From: Pachypanchax playfairii
Taxonomy: Eukaryota > Chordata > Actinopteri > Cyprinodontiformes > Aplocheilidae
Reading direction: 5' to 3'
DNA length: 64,000 nt
NCBI GenBank assembly: GCA_006937955.1
Contig: SSNP01000005.1
Location: 6,322,109 to 6,386,108 of the forward strand
Positions 12,501-27,500 of this stretch are shown here, one piece after another; within the stretch, counting starts at the first letter, position 1; each line of letters starts with the position of its first letter. The translations under genes were made by a program, and so were the position numbers. The notes beneath the pieces were generated by a model, which saw nothing but the letters and a program-made list of their open reading frames with translations, was not told the origin of the DNA and did no database searches.

Positions 12501-15500
12501 ATTTACTACCTTTCCACTTGAACACACAGCAAACACTCTGCACCACACACACCTGTGCCTCTCACACACACGATGACACTGACTAAAGCCCCTTTCACTC
12601 TCCATGGCCAGCTGGTAACGACAGCCGCGTCACAAACCGGAACGCGGCAGAGACCACGAGAAAAATCAAGAAGCAGCAAGCTCGGTCTGGTCTGGGAGAC
12701 TGTTTGTGCAAACACGTGTGTACAAGAGAAACACACAACTGCTTGACCCCAGACTGGTACAAATATCCATGATGGTGTATTAGCTGACTGAGAACTGAGA
12801 ACACTCGGTTCTGAAATGAGTTTTGTCTGAAGAGGAGCGGCTCCCTGGCAGGTACACTGCAATCCAGTCTCATTACCAGAACCTGCTTCCAATTAATCCT
12901 GGAATCACAAGGGACCACATTACAGAGGAATGCTGGGAAATGATCTCGAATGCTTTCTGAAAAGTGCAACAATTTGCAATAAATAGCTCTTCCTCCCCTC
13001 GTGCAAACACCAGGACTACAGCGGAGTTATGTTCAGATCACGCTGACTTTTTCCATCATTTACCATCACCTCCACATCGGATCATGAGGAATCCATCACG
13101 CTGACATTACCACATTAAAAATACTGCCTTGTTACGGGTTCTTGCTGTGATTTCAACATAAAAAAAACACACGACACCTGTTTAATAACTCCATGTAATG
13201 ACTTTCCCCTGAAGCCCATGGCTCCTGCCAAGCTAGATATTTCACAAATGTTATCTAAAGAGGCTGTTTGGATAGCAGGGGAGTAAAACTATTGGCATAT
13301 GGATGCAGTCAGTGTTATCTGCATGTGTGAACCGTGAAAGCAGTGCTAATAAATAGAACTAGCATCTTCTCTCACACGCTGACCACTGAATTTAAAGCGG
13401 AGATAAAAAAAAATTTCTCTATAACACGAGAAATCAAACACTCCCGACTGATCCAACATCCAAATGCTTTTTTCCCTCAAAAAAATCATAAACTGAGGAA
13501 ATGCAGACCGTCTGAGCTGAGCAGGGCGAAACCACAGCAGCCATCATGGGGGCTAAAAAGAGACGAGACGAAATCAACATTCAGCCTTGTGTTGCTCAAC
13601 TCTGTGGGGGTCACTTCTCGGTAAGAATAAGTTCTGTTGTTTTTACAGTGCTGATGGAAATATTTTTAATTCTGGAGAGAAGAAATAATAAATAAAAAAA
13701 GGCTCAGCTACCATCACCAGGAGGCAAAAACAGCACTGTCAACTTAAAAAGAAGCCGATCTGAACAAAATAGTAATTCAATCACTTACACAGTTCTGGCT
13801 GCCTCTTGCAATCTTGTGCTAAGTGCCATTCACAGGCTCTGAGGGCCAATACAGTGCATAAAGAGCCCCCCCTCCCCCCACCCTATGCATCATAATGGAG
13901 CCTCATCAACATCACAACACACACGCACTCGAGGGTGAGGGTCAGTGATACCATAACAAAAAACTGCAAGAATATTAGCTGAGCTATTAATCTGATCCCA
14001 AAGTGATTGATCAAGAGGATAAAGGTGAAGAACAGAAAACGATCACATGGTTTATCAGTTTAATCTTAATCAGAAAGGGAAACACTGGAAGGTGGGAGAG
14101 AATTAAGAGTAGACCAGGGTACATGTTCACCCTCCAGTGGGTCATTTCGCCTCAAGTTATCGCCAATGGTTCTGTGTTTGTAGCTGCCTACACATGCATC
14201 CAATAATCAGCCAGAAGAGGAAACAGGCTAAAAGAAGAGCCACTATCAGGTTTACAGCACAGCACACCCTCCTCCTAAAACCCCAAACTATGCAAACTCA
14301 TTGAGAAGAAGCAGTTTTTGGCTGGTATTTTCTCAAAATGACAAATTTGTCAAAACCTCTTTTTGTCCCTCTTGGGCACTCAGTTTATTTCCACTGCAAT
14401 TACCTGATTTCTTAATAATGAATTCCAACTTCCTGATAAAACAGGAGTGGCAGGACCTGTTTCTACCTGTTTCTGGTCTTGCAACCGACATGACAACACT
14501 TTCAGTTCTGCTCATTACTGTTTGCTCACACAACCTCACGAGAGCCAATGATGATGGATTTTTGCTCACCATAAACATTAACACTCCCACTGTCACAAAA
14601 CTCAACAGGTTTAAAGGCATGTGGCCTTCAGGCTGCTGCTTAATAAACACACCTGTAATCTGTCTGCAACAGGAAAAAGGAAACTTCACAGAATTAACAA
14701 GAGACTCAGAGTTATTTTCAAACAACTAATGTTAATCAAAGTTATTCATGAATTAGACAAAGAGAAACTGGAATGATAAATCTGAATTTAATCAGATCAG
14801 CTGGTGGATTAAAGCAACAAGTCAACAATATTTATAGGTCAGAGAAGCTTCAGTTGGATGAAACGGCTCCATTCAAAACAAACATGACGGAGAAATTCAG
14901 CTTCAGTCTGACATCTCTTCTCCAGAACACAAACATGTCTTTATTTACACTATTTTCTCTAATTTAAAGACGTCCTAAATGATTAATTAGACTTCATGAG
15001 GACACGGTGTCACATTTCTCTCCGTCTTGTTGGACCTTGTTAGAAAAAACCGAGACAGTGCCATCATTTACTTTGACCTCGAAGCCAGAGTTTCAGCTGC
15101 TGCTTCGGGTTTTGGTACCGAGACAAGTCTGACAAACACGACTCAGTTTTCTGTGTGGACTTGGTGAGAGGTCGGAACATGCAGTCTCAAGTTCAGAAAA
15201 CTCGGATCCAAGTTCCGGATAAAATACGAGTCTGGTTACAATAAAAACACCAAGTCGAGAACAGTGTTTGCGTCTTGCATGCAAATCTCTCTCAGCATCA
15301 AAGTTATTAGTAAATGTAATTTAAAGAAAAAGTAAAACAAAGTTTTACCTTAGTACTTTTCCGACTGCCTGAAGGACCATTTTGCAACTTAGTGGGGTTT
15401 TAGGGTTTTTCTGAGGGTGCATATCCTTCTTATCTTTAGAAAAAGAATAATCTCTGACCATCGCTTAAAACATGAAGAAAAAAAGTTAAAATTATTCGTT

Positions 15501-18500
15501 TATTCACATTTAGACTGTCCAACCAAACACCACGTTTCGATCGACTCACTGTACATGAGAGAAAAACGTTCAGGGTAAACTTTACCCTGATCACACCCAC
15601 TGTTACTTTCGTCCAATCACAACAGGAGAACGGACCAAGTGGGCGGACTCTAGTTACGTCGACGTCTGCCCATGTGGACGTGGTTCGTGTCTTCTTCTCT
15701 GTCGCTACTAAGTAGCAACAGGTGGTCAGCTAATAGCTTTCGACTTAAAAGAAACAAAAAAACCGTAGAAGTCCAAAAATTCTCGTTGTAATAAGACCAA
15801 GTTAGATATTTTGCCGACAAGAAAAGTCGAAAAGAAGGAAAATAAAGATACCGAAATGGGATTCGAAGGCAACTGATTTGCGACCCCTAGTGGTTAGTTT
15901 TCAGACAACAAAGCAGAATTAAAAGGCTGAAAAAGGAACAGACGTTTAGATTATTTTGTCTACCAAAACAACAAACTACAAAGTCAGTGCAGGACCAACA
16001 TGCATACAGCTCAATATATTGAGTTTTATTCCTACTTCTCTTTATTCAGTGTAATATCAGAGTGTAGACTGCATGCTGGGACTGTGAGGCCACATTCCTC
16101 CCTTTGATTTTAAAACCTTGAGTCCAGTTGTGACAATAGTTAGACATGTTCAGACACGACAGTCAAACCCTTGAGTGAATCAAACTGAGCCTGTTTAACA
16201 GATACAGGCAGGTCTGTAAATACACGCTGAGGTTTCTTTGGGTTTCTGAAGTGAAGGGTTTTGCCTCAGAGGATTGTTTGTAGTAATAATTTAGAATTTT
16301 TATTCTCAAGGACATCATTTGAAAAGTCAGACAGAGATAAATTCTAATTAAATTGTCAACAAAGAGCTGATCCAATAACTCTTGAGCACAAAGTGAACAA
16401 AAGGTTATAAAAAGTTCCACTCATGAGAAGATTTCAACTACTGCCACTGAACTATCATTCCCTCACCGGCCTTCCCTCTAATTATTGTCTCACAACAGAC
16501 TTCCTGTCTTATTCTCTGTTCTGCTGCTCTGTTCACACCTCACCACTTCCCTTTTGGTATATTTTGGTCCCATCTCACTGTCACCGTCTCCTCTGATGGA
16601 GTCACTTTACCATCAGTTTAAAACAGGATCGAAACATGTTCATTAAAGGAACCTATGAAACATAGTTTGTGCATTTTTTGTATGTGGCTTAAGGCAAGTA
16701 GTTACATGAGACAGACTGATGATTTTGTGTGTGAGGACAACATACTGTGTGCATTCATGAGGGTTAACAGAGGTGTGTTTGCTACACCAACAGAGCAGGT
16801 TTACTGTAGATCTTGTTTTGCATTTACGAGCCTCCTACGAGAGCTAAAGAGAGAACCCGTGAGAATTCAACAGAAGAACGAGCGTTTTATTCTGCACAGA
16901 TGATTGTTTTCTAGTGATGCTCAAAGAAAACACACACAGAGGTCTGAAGCTGCCAAAAGCGAGAATAAACCCAATAAAAATTATTTAATAGGCAACTAAA
17001 ACCTATAAAATTTGACATTTTTAATCACATTACAGTTTACTTTTAATAAAATCTTTCACATTTCGTCCCATCATATTAAAAAAATGTGAAAAAAGGCAAC
17101 AAGAAAATGCTTCAGAAATGTATATGTGCTATTTATATATAGTGTTTCAGAGTATATGCAGAGTAGATAATCAGTCACTTCCATTAGTAGGAGACGAAGT
17201 GGTCCATTACCAGATGACGAGGTGGTTTGTGGTGGGGGAAGGGTTCATGTGTTACATGATCGAGTCATTAGAAGTCTGCATTTCTTCTTCATGCTAATAA
17301 ATTGGGTTAGGGGTTTGATCCTGAGTCTAACTCTTCTGTGGCAGCACACAGACTTTCACATTGTTACTGGAATCAAAAAAGGCCAAAAAATAAATACAGT
17401 GTGAGATTCATTACAGACTTTTTTCCTGTTCAATTTGTTACATTAAATCACAAAAAACATGTTGTTGTAATGGAAATTTCATGCTCAGGAAGAATTTCCA
17501 TTAATTTGCCTCAAACGATTGGATCTGTGTGGTCACTTAAAATAGAAAACATCCATTCAGGATCGCTGGGGTTTGACCAGAGATTTCAAGAATTCACAGG
17601 CAACTTAACCTGAAATGGCCTTTTCCTAATAAAAGAGGCAGCATGGAGTCACACCTGCACAGCTGTTTGTCCTGTTATGTGTGCAGGTGGAGACGAGGAT
17701 GATGCTATCGACCTGCACATGTTGGGCCTTGTTTATATGTCTGACATGGATGAAAACCAACGGCCATGTTCTTTTTGTCTGAAGACAAAGGTTCACACTT
17801 CCTGCCCTGCTGTGACATCACAGTAACCTTCCCTTACAACACGATGTTACTTATGCGATCCCTGCTTTCATCCAACCAGATGTTGCTGTAATACACATAA
17901 CACGCACAGCTGCATGAGAACGGAGACTAGATGCTGCTCTGGAATAAAACCAAAAATAATGAGGAAAAAGGATTATAACAGAAAATAAAACTTACTAATA
18001 AACACATTAAATCTTTGAGTGTTTCATCACAGCTTTGAGACCTTCAACCATAAAACACAAACATGAAGCAGCAACAACTTTTATATGATCATTTGCAGGA
18101 GTCAACACAAATATCAAAGATGCCATTAAATAAAACCCTGAACAAAAGAAGCTGAGACAAATAAACAGTCTGTGGAAATATTGACATCATGGTCTGTCTG
18201 ATGATGCACTGAGCTAATCTGATGAGACTAAAAAAAAAAATAAGAGAAATGTTTGACTTCAACAGAAATAACTGATCAGATCAACAGATAAGATAAGAAA
18301 AACAAAGTCTTTTAGTGAGGAAAAATTCAAGAAATCCAAATAACTATAAGACTGACAACATCATGCACCAGTTAGAAAAGATTCCATCAGTAAATTCTCA
18401 GACTGACCTGCTAAACTTCTGCAACTTTGAACAATCTAAAAAGAAAGCAGTGGCTGTGAATTCTTATACATAACTAGCATAAAAATATGAGAAGTCACGG

Positions 18501-21500
18501 AAAATATCCTTGGACCAGAACTGATCTCTCCACTGGCCGGTCCGACAGGTTAGGTCTGAAAGTCTGCTGACAAATTCCACCTATTTGAAACAAAGAAGAA
18601 CTCTGATTCCAGGCGAGCTGCAGGTGAGTCATAAATAACCACTGCAGATGCACCATGGGAGCTGGCCAGCAGCCCGGGCTTTGGGCCTGCAGGGGTCAAT
18701 CTCTGCCAATCAAACCTATCAAAATGTCAGACAGAGCAGGCTAACCACCCCCCCGAAAAAAAAAAAAAAAAAAAGAGATAAAAAGCAGCTAAACTTCTGC
18801 TCTTTAAACCTCCAGGTAAAACACAGCAGACTGGGGTTTTTTAGAGCCTGACAGCCCACACCCCAGATAAAACTGAACCTAGTGACCTTTACTGAAGTAC
18901 AAGGCTAAATTTGTTATAAAAGTGAAGGTTTGTCATGTTCCAAAATTAAAATCCATCACATGCTACACCTCTCCCCAAAGCAAAAACAGACTCATAAAAA
19001 CATTACGCAATTAATCTGGCAACTACAACAAACTCAATCTCGTACCTTTCACTACTGCTAAAGTATTTTAAAATGTAGACAGCATGCTGCAGGTATGAAC
19101 CTGGAGAGTAGATCTATATATTAAAATAAAGCTGACCCTGAGATGTCTGCGTACAACTGGTTCAGTAAACATAATAACATAATAAAAAGATAATTTAAGT
19201 CTTGCAGCTGCTTCCAACAGACCAGCTGAGGCACATTTAGATATCGGTTTACATAAGAGCTTTAAATTGGTGAAACGATAGTTTGGAGAATCTAAATGTA
19301 TCGTGACTGTTTTGCGTCGAACTTTGATTGTGCATTATCTCCCTTTCATCTTCGGGACATTTTTTTAAAAATTTTGCTTCATCTTTCCTTAGAACTGCAT
19401 TCCTGAAGGGGATGGGCAACATGCAGAAACATGCCCTCCTCCACACACACACGCGCATACACACACGCCAGTTAGACAAAAGGTTTAAAGAAATAAGAAC
19501 GACATGAGAAATAAGCTATAGAAGGTCAAAGGGAATCCTTCCATCAGGACTCAGTCTGGGTGAACCTCATGAGTAAATACCTGTCGGTCTAATCAATCCT
19601 CCAGTCGAACTCAAGAATCCAGGTAAGAAATCCGATCAGATTGGATTTAAAACATGTTTATCTTTATGACATGCAGGTGTTTGTAAGACCTTTATACACG
19701 AGTCACAGGAAGCCCAACACTCACTGGTTCGTGGCTGATGAAGAAGAAAGGAGGGATGACTGGAGATGAGAAATACCAGACATTTATAAATCCTCATCTC
19801 CATGGATACAAGATTGATTCATGTCAGCAGGATGGACTCAGAATGGAATATGAAGAGGGTGGAATGGGAGAGGGGACAGATGCATGAAGCTGTTTTCTGT
19901 CAGAGGGTAAAATCTGTGTGATCATGCAACAGCAGAGGGAGAAACAGATAAATTAAAAGAACTTTGGATAATTAAAGTGAAAGTTTGGATGATGGTGGGA
20001 GACTGTTAGAGCATGCCCTGAGCTCCCGCTGCAGTCCTCCTCCCTACATTCCTTAGAAGAATATCTATCCACTGTAAACTTCACCTCTTCAGTAGCCAAA
20101 TCAAGTACCGTCAGCTATAATTCAAACCAAAATCAAGTTTATGTCAAAGATAAATGGTGCAGTAAAGATACACAAGGTATCATGAGTTACTCAACCATAA
20201 ACCTTTTCAGATATTTTACAGAAACTTAAGGAAGGAACCAGAGTTGATTCTAATGCGTTGTAACAAATGACACATTTCTGCAGGTGAAAATCTTAACAAT
20301 AACATTTGATATTGGTTCCTTGAGCTTTCTCCCCATGAGACTTTTTTCTCCCTTGAGTCAGAACGTTTTTATGCATGAAGGAGTCAGAGGTCTGTAGTGA
20401 CTGTCCTGGGATCAGGTAGAAGCACTGGACTGGAAATGTGCAGAGCAGCTGCCGTTTTCCACAGAAAACAAAGTTGAAAAAGTCAGACATTAGCGATAGA
20501 TGGTGTAAGACTTTTGCCTATTAGTTGCTTACAGGTTAAATAACATGTGAACTGCATGATAACATACCAACACTGTGATTGGCTCAGGCTTGCAGCTCAA
20601 GAGTAATGACGCTTTATCCTGCAACTGACCTCAGGTCTGTGAGAAAGGTTATTCCTCTTCAGTCTCAAGAGATTAATCACATTTGTCATGTGATTAATTA
20701 AAAGGAAGTCAGGCACAAAGACACGTGCACCTATTAATGAAACAGGAGCACTGAAACCATTAACTCTGAACACAGCATAAACCTCACGGATTGTATCTCA
20801 TGCTTCTATAACACGAGTTATATGTATCATGTTGAGACTTTGCATCGCTTCAGGAAAAACGATCATCTTCCCCTCAAACTCAAAGCATTTCCAAAACTTA
20901 AATAAGCTATGAAAAACAAGACTGAGAAGAATGCATCTCTTCCTGGGAAGCGAGCGATAACCTTGGCCCGGAGGCCTGGAGACGCAGAAGCTTACTGATT
21001 TCCCAACAGCTGATAAAATTCAGAACATTTCTGAACCAAACCAAAACATCACCTGCAGATTACAGTGAGACTCAGCAGTGATTAGGACGGTTTGGCATTA
21101 GAACCCAAACATGTAGGAGGGGAACGTTCTAGGTCAGGACCCCAGATATAGAGGTGGGCAAAACACTGCCATCTACTGGTGCAAAGTCTGCAGGAATCAT
21201 CATTTCAACCAAGTTACCGTAGGTCCAATATGTTGATCTGTATACGACTTAAAAAACAGCAATTTAACGTGAGTTTAAAAAAGTGTTTTTTAATTAAAGT
21301 CTATATGTCTCTGTGTGAGCGTTTTGTGTGCTTTTCTGTGACCCAGGAAACCAAACCCGGCTTGTACTCACACATGTTCAGAGTGTTCATGAGGTTAGGA
21401 GGCTGGAATGGTTTCTGAATTAAAGAGGTGCATCAGAAAAAATCTGGGCTGCGTCAGACACGAGCCAATGTTTGCTCAGGAGCACAAAAGGTGGTCTGTG

Positions 21501-24500
21501 TCTGGATGTGGGTTTGAATTTTCATGTGTGCAAGAAAGGTATAGAACAGGGTGGAGGGGGGTGAATAGAGAGGAGAGAACGTCATGGAAAGAGGAGGTGG
21601 CTGGAAAAAGATTGGGGTTGCGCCCGTATTTGCACAGGATATATGAGGTGGAGTATTACAGGTTTGGGGCTTTGAGATGAACAGAGCTCTCATTTTATGA
21701 TTTATTAGAGGGAGTGGGGGAAAAAAAAAAGTGTTTTTTTCAGGTTATTTAGCTGGTAAAAAGCTTTTAGCTATATAAAAAAAACCCTGATAATGGAGTG
21801 ATTAAACAGAAACAATGCACTGATGAAACTGCAGTGAGTCTCAAAAACAATTAAAAACAACTTGCAGAGATAAAGACGAGGGCGTGTGGGGGTTCCTGAG
21901 GGGTCTGAGTGGCTCCGCTTTCCGCTGCCTTGCCCCGATCCAGCTCATTACCTCCAAAATGAGGGAGTTTAGTCACAGATTTCTGATGGAGGAGAATGTG
22001 GACACATGTAGCCCATAGCATTTCCAAGAAAAGACTGCAGCAACACAGAACAATGCACAGAATGTTCCCATACCATGTCAAACAAATTGGAGTTCTGGAG
22101 CCAATTTATACAACACTAAACAACAAAAAAGATGGATTCTGAGGAACTCATTCATCACTGGGGTATGACCTGATGAACATAAATTCTTTATGTCTGACAA
22201 AGCTCAAACAAATTCATTTTATGTTGAAAATGTGAGAACTTTAAACGACTTAAAGACCGGCATGGTTCAGTGTCACCCTGAGGCCAGCCTTGATAAATAT
22301 CAGTCAGCACATAATGATTTAAAGAAAACGCTTGATAAGATCAACACGCCTGCCTTAAGAGCATAATGCTAAATTGCATTAGTCTGTTTCTTAACACACA
22401 CCAGTCTGTTTCTAAGTATGTTACACATCTAAGCACCTTCTCAGTCCGGGAGATAAAAGCAACAACAAACAGACGTGAGATGAAAGGAGAGCTTCGGGGG
22501 AACCTTTTGTCCCAGAGGAAAACTCTCCCATTTCCTTCATCGACAGACAGCGCTGAACTCAGACTGTCTGGCATGTTCGGTTTGTTGTTCTACTCCGGCC
22601 AATGCCATGCTGAACTTTAACCCTGGGAGCGTGGAACTTGAGTTTACTGAACCAGAGTTATGGAGAAATAATAAAAACTGCAAGTTTATAGATTTTATTG
22701 CCCTTTAGACTCACTGACTGATGCAAATACAATCATGTTCTACAAATTTGAGCTCTTTTTCTTAGTAAATGATATTTTAGAGTTTCAGGCTTGTTTAAAA
22801 GGGGTGTAAATTTACCTCTCGATGAGTGTTGCTTCCAGGCGAAAGGATGTTTGATTAAACTAAAAACTGAATGCAAAAAAAAAAACTGTTTACGTAAATT
22901 AAGATGAAGGGAAAAGCTACTTTCTGAACTCAAAGATGACATTTTATTTTTGTTTTCTCTTTAAGGAGTATTGCTAAAGTGACTTTAAGTAAAAAAAAAA
23001 AAAAAACCCAGCAGGCTCTGCTTATCACGACCGCCACTCGGACAAACGGGGAACAAGGTCATGTTCAGAACACGGAACATCCAGTGCCTCAATACACACA
23101 CTCACACAACATAATCCTCTGAGTGGTGCTTTTTGAAAAATGAATTACTTCTGAGAACTAAACAAGGTATTTGATTAAAAAGCACAATCAAATACGCTCA
23201 TAATCTGTAGCACAGTTTCAAAAATATGTTCCGAGTTTATTTTTGTTTTACTTCAAGATTCAAAGATGCAAGAACAGGACAAACAAAAATAAATAAATAA
23301 ACCACGCTGCCAAGATCTCAAGAGTTTGTTTTCCCCCAAAATCCAAAGAGGCTAAACTACAATAAAAAGGGACAAAGAAAAGAAAATCCACCTCCTTGAT
23401 GACCAGACGAGATCTAAACCTCCGTCTGATCGCAGAGGAAACTCTGGTTCATTGTGCATGTTTGATTAAAACTGTGAGTGATGAAAGCGTAGGAAGCAGT
23501 CACACCCAAAAGCTTCCAGAGAGGTGAGGAGAAGCATGTGACTCACTGAGGCTGGCCACACTGAAAACCAAGCTGGTGGAAAATATGAGCAAGTCAATGC
23601 ATCTAATCAGGTGAGATTTTAACCTCTGATTTGCACAAGTTAGCGATGGTGTAATGGCTCACGACTGGAGAGGAAGTTGAATGTTTCAGTGGAAGAAACG
23701 CACACGAATACAAACAGCTGTGACGGCTGAGGACGACTCATCACGGTGAGCCGTGACAGCGAGGGACGTCGAAGCAGGTCAATCTAAAGAAAGAACAGAG
23801 ATGTTCCGTGTAACGTGGCGACTGAGACACGTGTATGTCTGCATACATGTAGAAGCAAAAAAAAAAAAACAGCAAATGCTGTTAAAATTCCAAGACAAAG
23901 CCCCACATGTTTATCTGCTCGGGGGCACTGCAGACATGACAGTAAAAAATCCCACTCATGTCCTGCTCATCGTCAGATACAGGTGTGGAGAAAATACTGC
24001 TTCATGTCAGCCAACTTAAAAACAAAAAACATACAGTGCAAATAAATAAATAAATAAACTGTAGATAACTAAAAAACACAGGAAAGGCCAAGTTCCTCGC
24101 CAGCTGATACTATAAGGACGAACTGCTGCGATGCCACAATAATCTGATCCTTCAATGACAAAATGAGATCAGTGGCTATTAATGCAACAAAAATGTGCAT
24201 GTGTGCATTTAAGTATCTCTGTGTGAGTCCATGACATGGGATTCAGGTGTAAACAAGCTCCTGATTGGCTGAGGAGTATCTGGAACCCACTTGAGAAGAT
24301 GAGCTTATGAGGTGACGTCACCTCTCCTGGTGGGGGAAGGGAGGGCACTGAGCGCAGTGTGCACATCTGTCTGCAACACAAAGCGCTAACAAGCAACAAA
24401 AAGACTGAAAGAATCATTTGAGTTCCATTTTATTCATTTTAATTCCATAATTGGGTTTAGTGAGTGTTAACGAGCAGAAACAGTCAGGTCAATTATCAGT

Positions 24501-27500
24501 GTAAAAACATTTGAAATGTTAGGATTTGTGTTGGTGACATCATCTCAGAGGTTAAGATTTGGTTTAATAACCATAAAGAGAAGTTGGACGAGGGACTGCA
24601 GTTCCTGAGCTCAGCACACAGAGACAGGTCTACTCCTGAGAATGTTTTAGTTTGAAGCAGAAGGCAAAGAAGGAAGTTTTACCTACTAACACCATTCTCT
24701 CTATTAAATTAGGCAAACGCCAGACCACCCCTCCCTCTCACTCATGCTTGGGACAAACTCAATAAACAGGAAGTGGGGCGCCCAGGCCCTTTCCGTTTCC
24801 CTTTAAATGGGCCTCTTGTTCCTAGAAGCTGAACGCTGAAACCATTGACTGCTCCAAAAGCTGCATTGACCAATTTTCATGCCACCTTGAGCCCATACAA
24901 AATATAAAGGCACATTTTTGATATGGAATTCTTTTCCTGCCACCTGGTCATTACACACACAACCCGGGTTTGCAAACTGGACCATCACTTGGATTTAACA
25001 TGTTTGAAGGGCACCTGCGACCACAGTGCTGACTGTGGAGGTGAAGTTACTGCAAAGCCATCTTTTTCCTCATCCTCCTGAGCCAACAGAACACACACAC
25101 ACAGTGTCTGTATTATGCAACGTGTCCTGTGTGTGAGGTCGGCCCTCTGCAGAGACTGGGGTCCAGGTGAAAGCTGAGCGAGGTTAATGCTGATAAATTT
25201 CTTTAATGTGCACCAAAGGAGCATCGTCATTCCATCAGAATCTAGTTTAGTTTAGTTTGGTGATGAGCTGGAGTCAAAATACGAAGAAAATACACGTATT
25301 TTCAAATAGAATCGCAATGTAATGCATCAGTGATGAAACTCAGAACATGTGCAAACAATTTTTTAACAATTTAGCCATAAATTGTCTTAAATTTGTATAA
25401 ATCGATTCAAATGTTATTCCGAGTTTTGCCTCAGACAGAATATCAGTTTCTTCTATTATCACATTCTTTCTGTTTTTCAATCCGTCCCAAGGTTGACTGA
25501 TATCTCTCTAACTTTCTAACTCTCCGAAACTAAATGGAAAACGGCTCCAGATGTGTTCCAGACGCCCCCGACGACTCAGTGATTAACTTGAGAGAAAATC
25601 TGTCTTGCAAATTTTCCAACATGTTCAAAGTTCCAGCCAACAGTCGCAGCCTAGTGAGATATTAAATAATACTCCCCTCCCCCCCAAAAAAGCCCACCAA
25701 ACAGCTCATCTACATAAAGTCAGGTCTACAGCAGAAACTTAATATTTTCAAAAATAAAATGTCAGTGTTTTTCTACACACACTGGAGTTATTTATTTTTA
25801 AAGAAAAAATATTAAATCACTTTAGAACTTAAACAACTCTGTTATACATGAAATAAAAAAAGTTTGGTGAGACGGAGAAATTGAAATAAATACATTTTTA
25901 TCCAGATAAAATTTAGATTTTCAGTCGACTATCAAACATCAGGACTGATACTGCTCAGGTTGGCACATCTCGTACAAAATTATGTTACGCAAACTCCTTC
26001 AGGCTAAGTTTTGTAAAACTTTTCTATCCGGTAATCACAGCCCCCCCAATGAAACCAAGTGTTTCATCTTGATGAGTTCAGGGTCATGTGAGCACCGAGC
26101 GGCCGCAGGATGACGGAGTCTGCTGGATTGAGGGAAGGAGTGCAGGGCTTGTTGGTGGAGAATGGTGCCATTGTTGAGCCGCACGTCTCGGCTCTGTGGA
26201 AGCAGCCAGGCCTGCTTAAGAGATCCTAATGAGAGACACATGGCAACCGGTAGTGTCTGCTCGGCTAAAACAACACGCACTGTGATGATACACTCAGTTA
26301 TTGTCCCACAGCACACATATGAAAAATGAGCCACCATCCAACACAAGCAAATACAAACACACAAGCTTGTCAGCTGGAGCCTCGAGGCTTAGAATGTCCT
26401 TGAGTTTCAGCAACAAGTAGAACGTTCTTTAGAGAACAGAAACACTGAAGAACTTCATTAAGAACTGAACATTTGAATGTTCCGTGTTTTAATTGTGGAT
26501 GAACTTGGGATGACTTTATCTCTTTAACTGAAAACCTGAATGCGTACTGGACCCTGGATTCAACCCAAGCAGTTCATGATACTTCAAACCAAACTGGTTA
26601 ATCTGTCAACAGGCTACAAACACATGAAGCACAACATTATGTTACTGTCGGGGGGGGGGGGTCAGCTGGCTGGAACTGAGGCCAACAAGCACTCATTCAG
26701 GTGGGTGTGCCTCCAAAAAGACATCAATTATAGCATTTAACTTCGCTTCCAGACCATCTGATTGGCTAGGTGACATGGGCGGGGAAATGCTAAAAATAGA
26801 CCCGACAGTCTATTTTGGCTTAATAAGCCCATGAGGCTTCAGTCCCACCCTTCCTTTCAATTATAACTGGGGGGAGAAAAGAGCATTTGCACTTCTGCAT
26901 CCATGAGGCTTCTGTGTGTGTTTCACTCAAGCCTGCAGTGTTTAACACATGTGGAGCCTCAGATTTACAACATCTAACTGACACTCTGATTCTGGCTCGG
27001 AGTTTCAGTAAAGCAAAGTTGAGAATCACAGAGAGGACTAATGTAAACCAGCTGTTCTGTGCCTTTCTGTTAAAGCTACAATTTTACCCTCACCATCAAA
27101 ATGCTCCTTCAGAGTTGATATATTTAGACTTTATACAACATTTAAGACACGATGAGGCTGCCTAAACCCTCGACCACAAAAGAGCAGAGAACCCGATTTG
27201 TGGGGCTCCAACTGCCAGAAAGTCCAACCTAGAATCTTTTCAGCTTTTCTCTCCAGCACAAGAAAAAGCTCCATAAGTGCCAAAGACTGAGGCAAAGTTT
27301 GAAACTTAAGCATTAACTCTGAAACACATACTAACTGAGCCAAGTCGACATGAAGTTTTCAGAATGGAAACTAAATGTTCAGAAAGGGCAAAGTCTGTTG
27401 AGTCCAACGCAAACAACAAAAAAACAGAAGAAAAAGGCAAAACACATTCTCATCACCTTATAAGGGAACACTGTGTCCCAAACAAACAGCGCTGTGATGC

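Noticed and set aside
14301..14729. 142-codon plus and 130-codon minus frames over the same bases
   Set aside because: Both are AT-rich, overlap fully, have no codon bias or motif, and lie in a mob2 intron.
26035..26364. 109-codon minus-strand frame with a 12-bp palindrome (26161-26172)
   Set aside because: There are no splice sites in a usable phase, no family resemblance, and the palindrome is short.
27456..27465. Perfect CArG box CCTTATAAGG
   Set aside because: The CC(A/T)6GG pattern is expected a few times in 64 kb by chance and nothing nearby supports a promoter.
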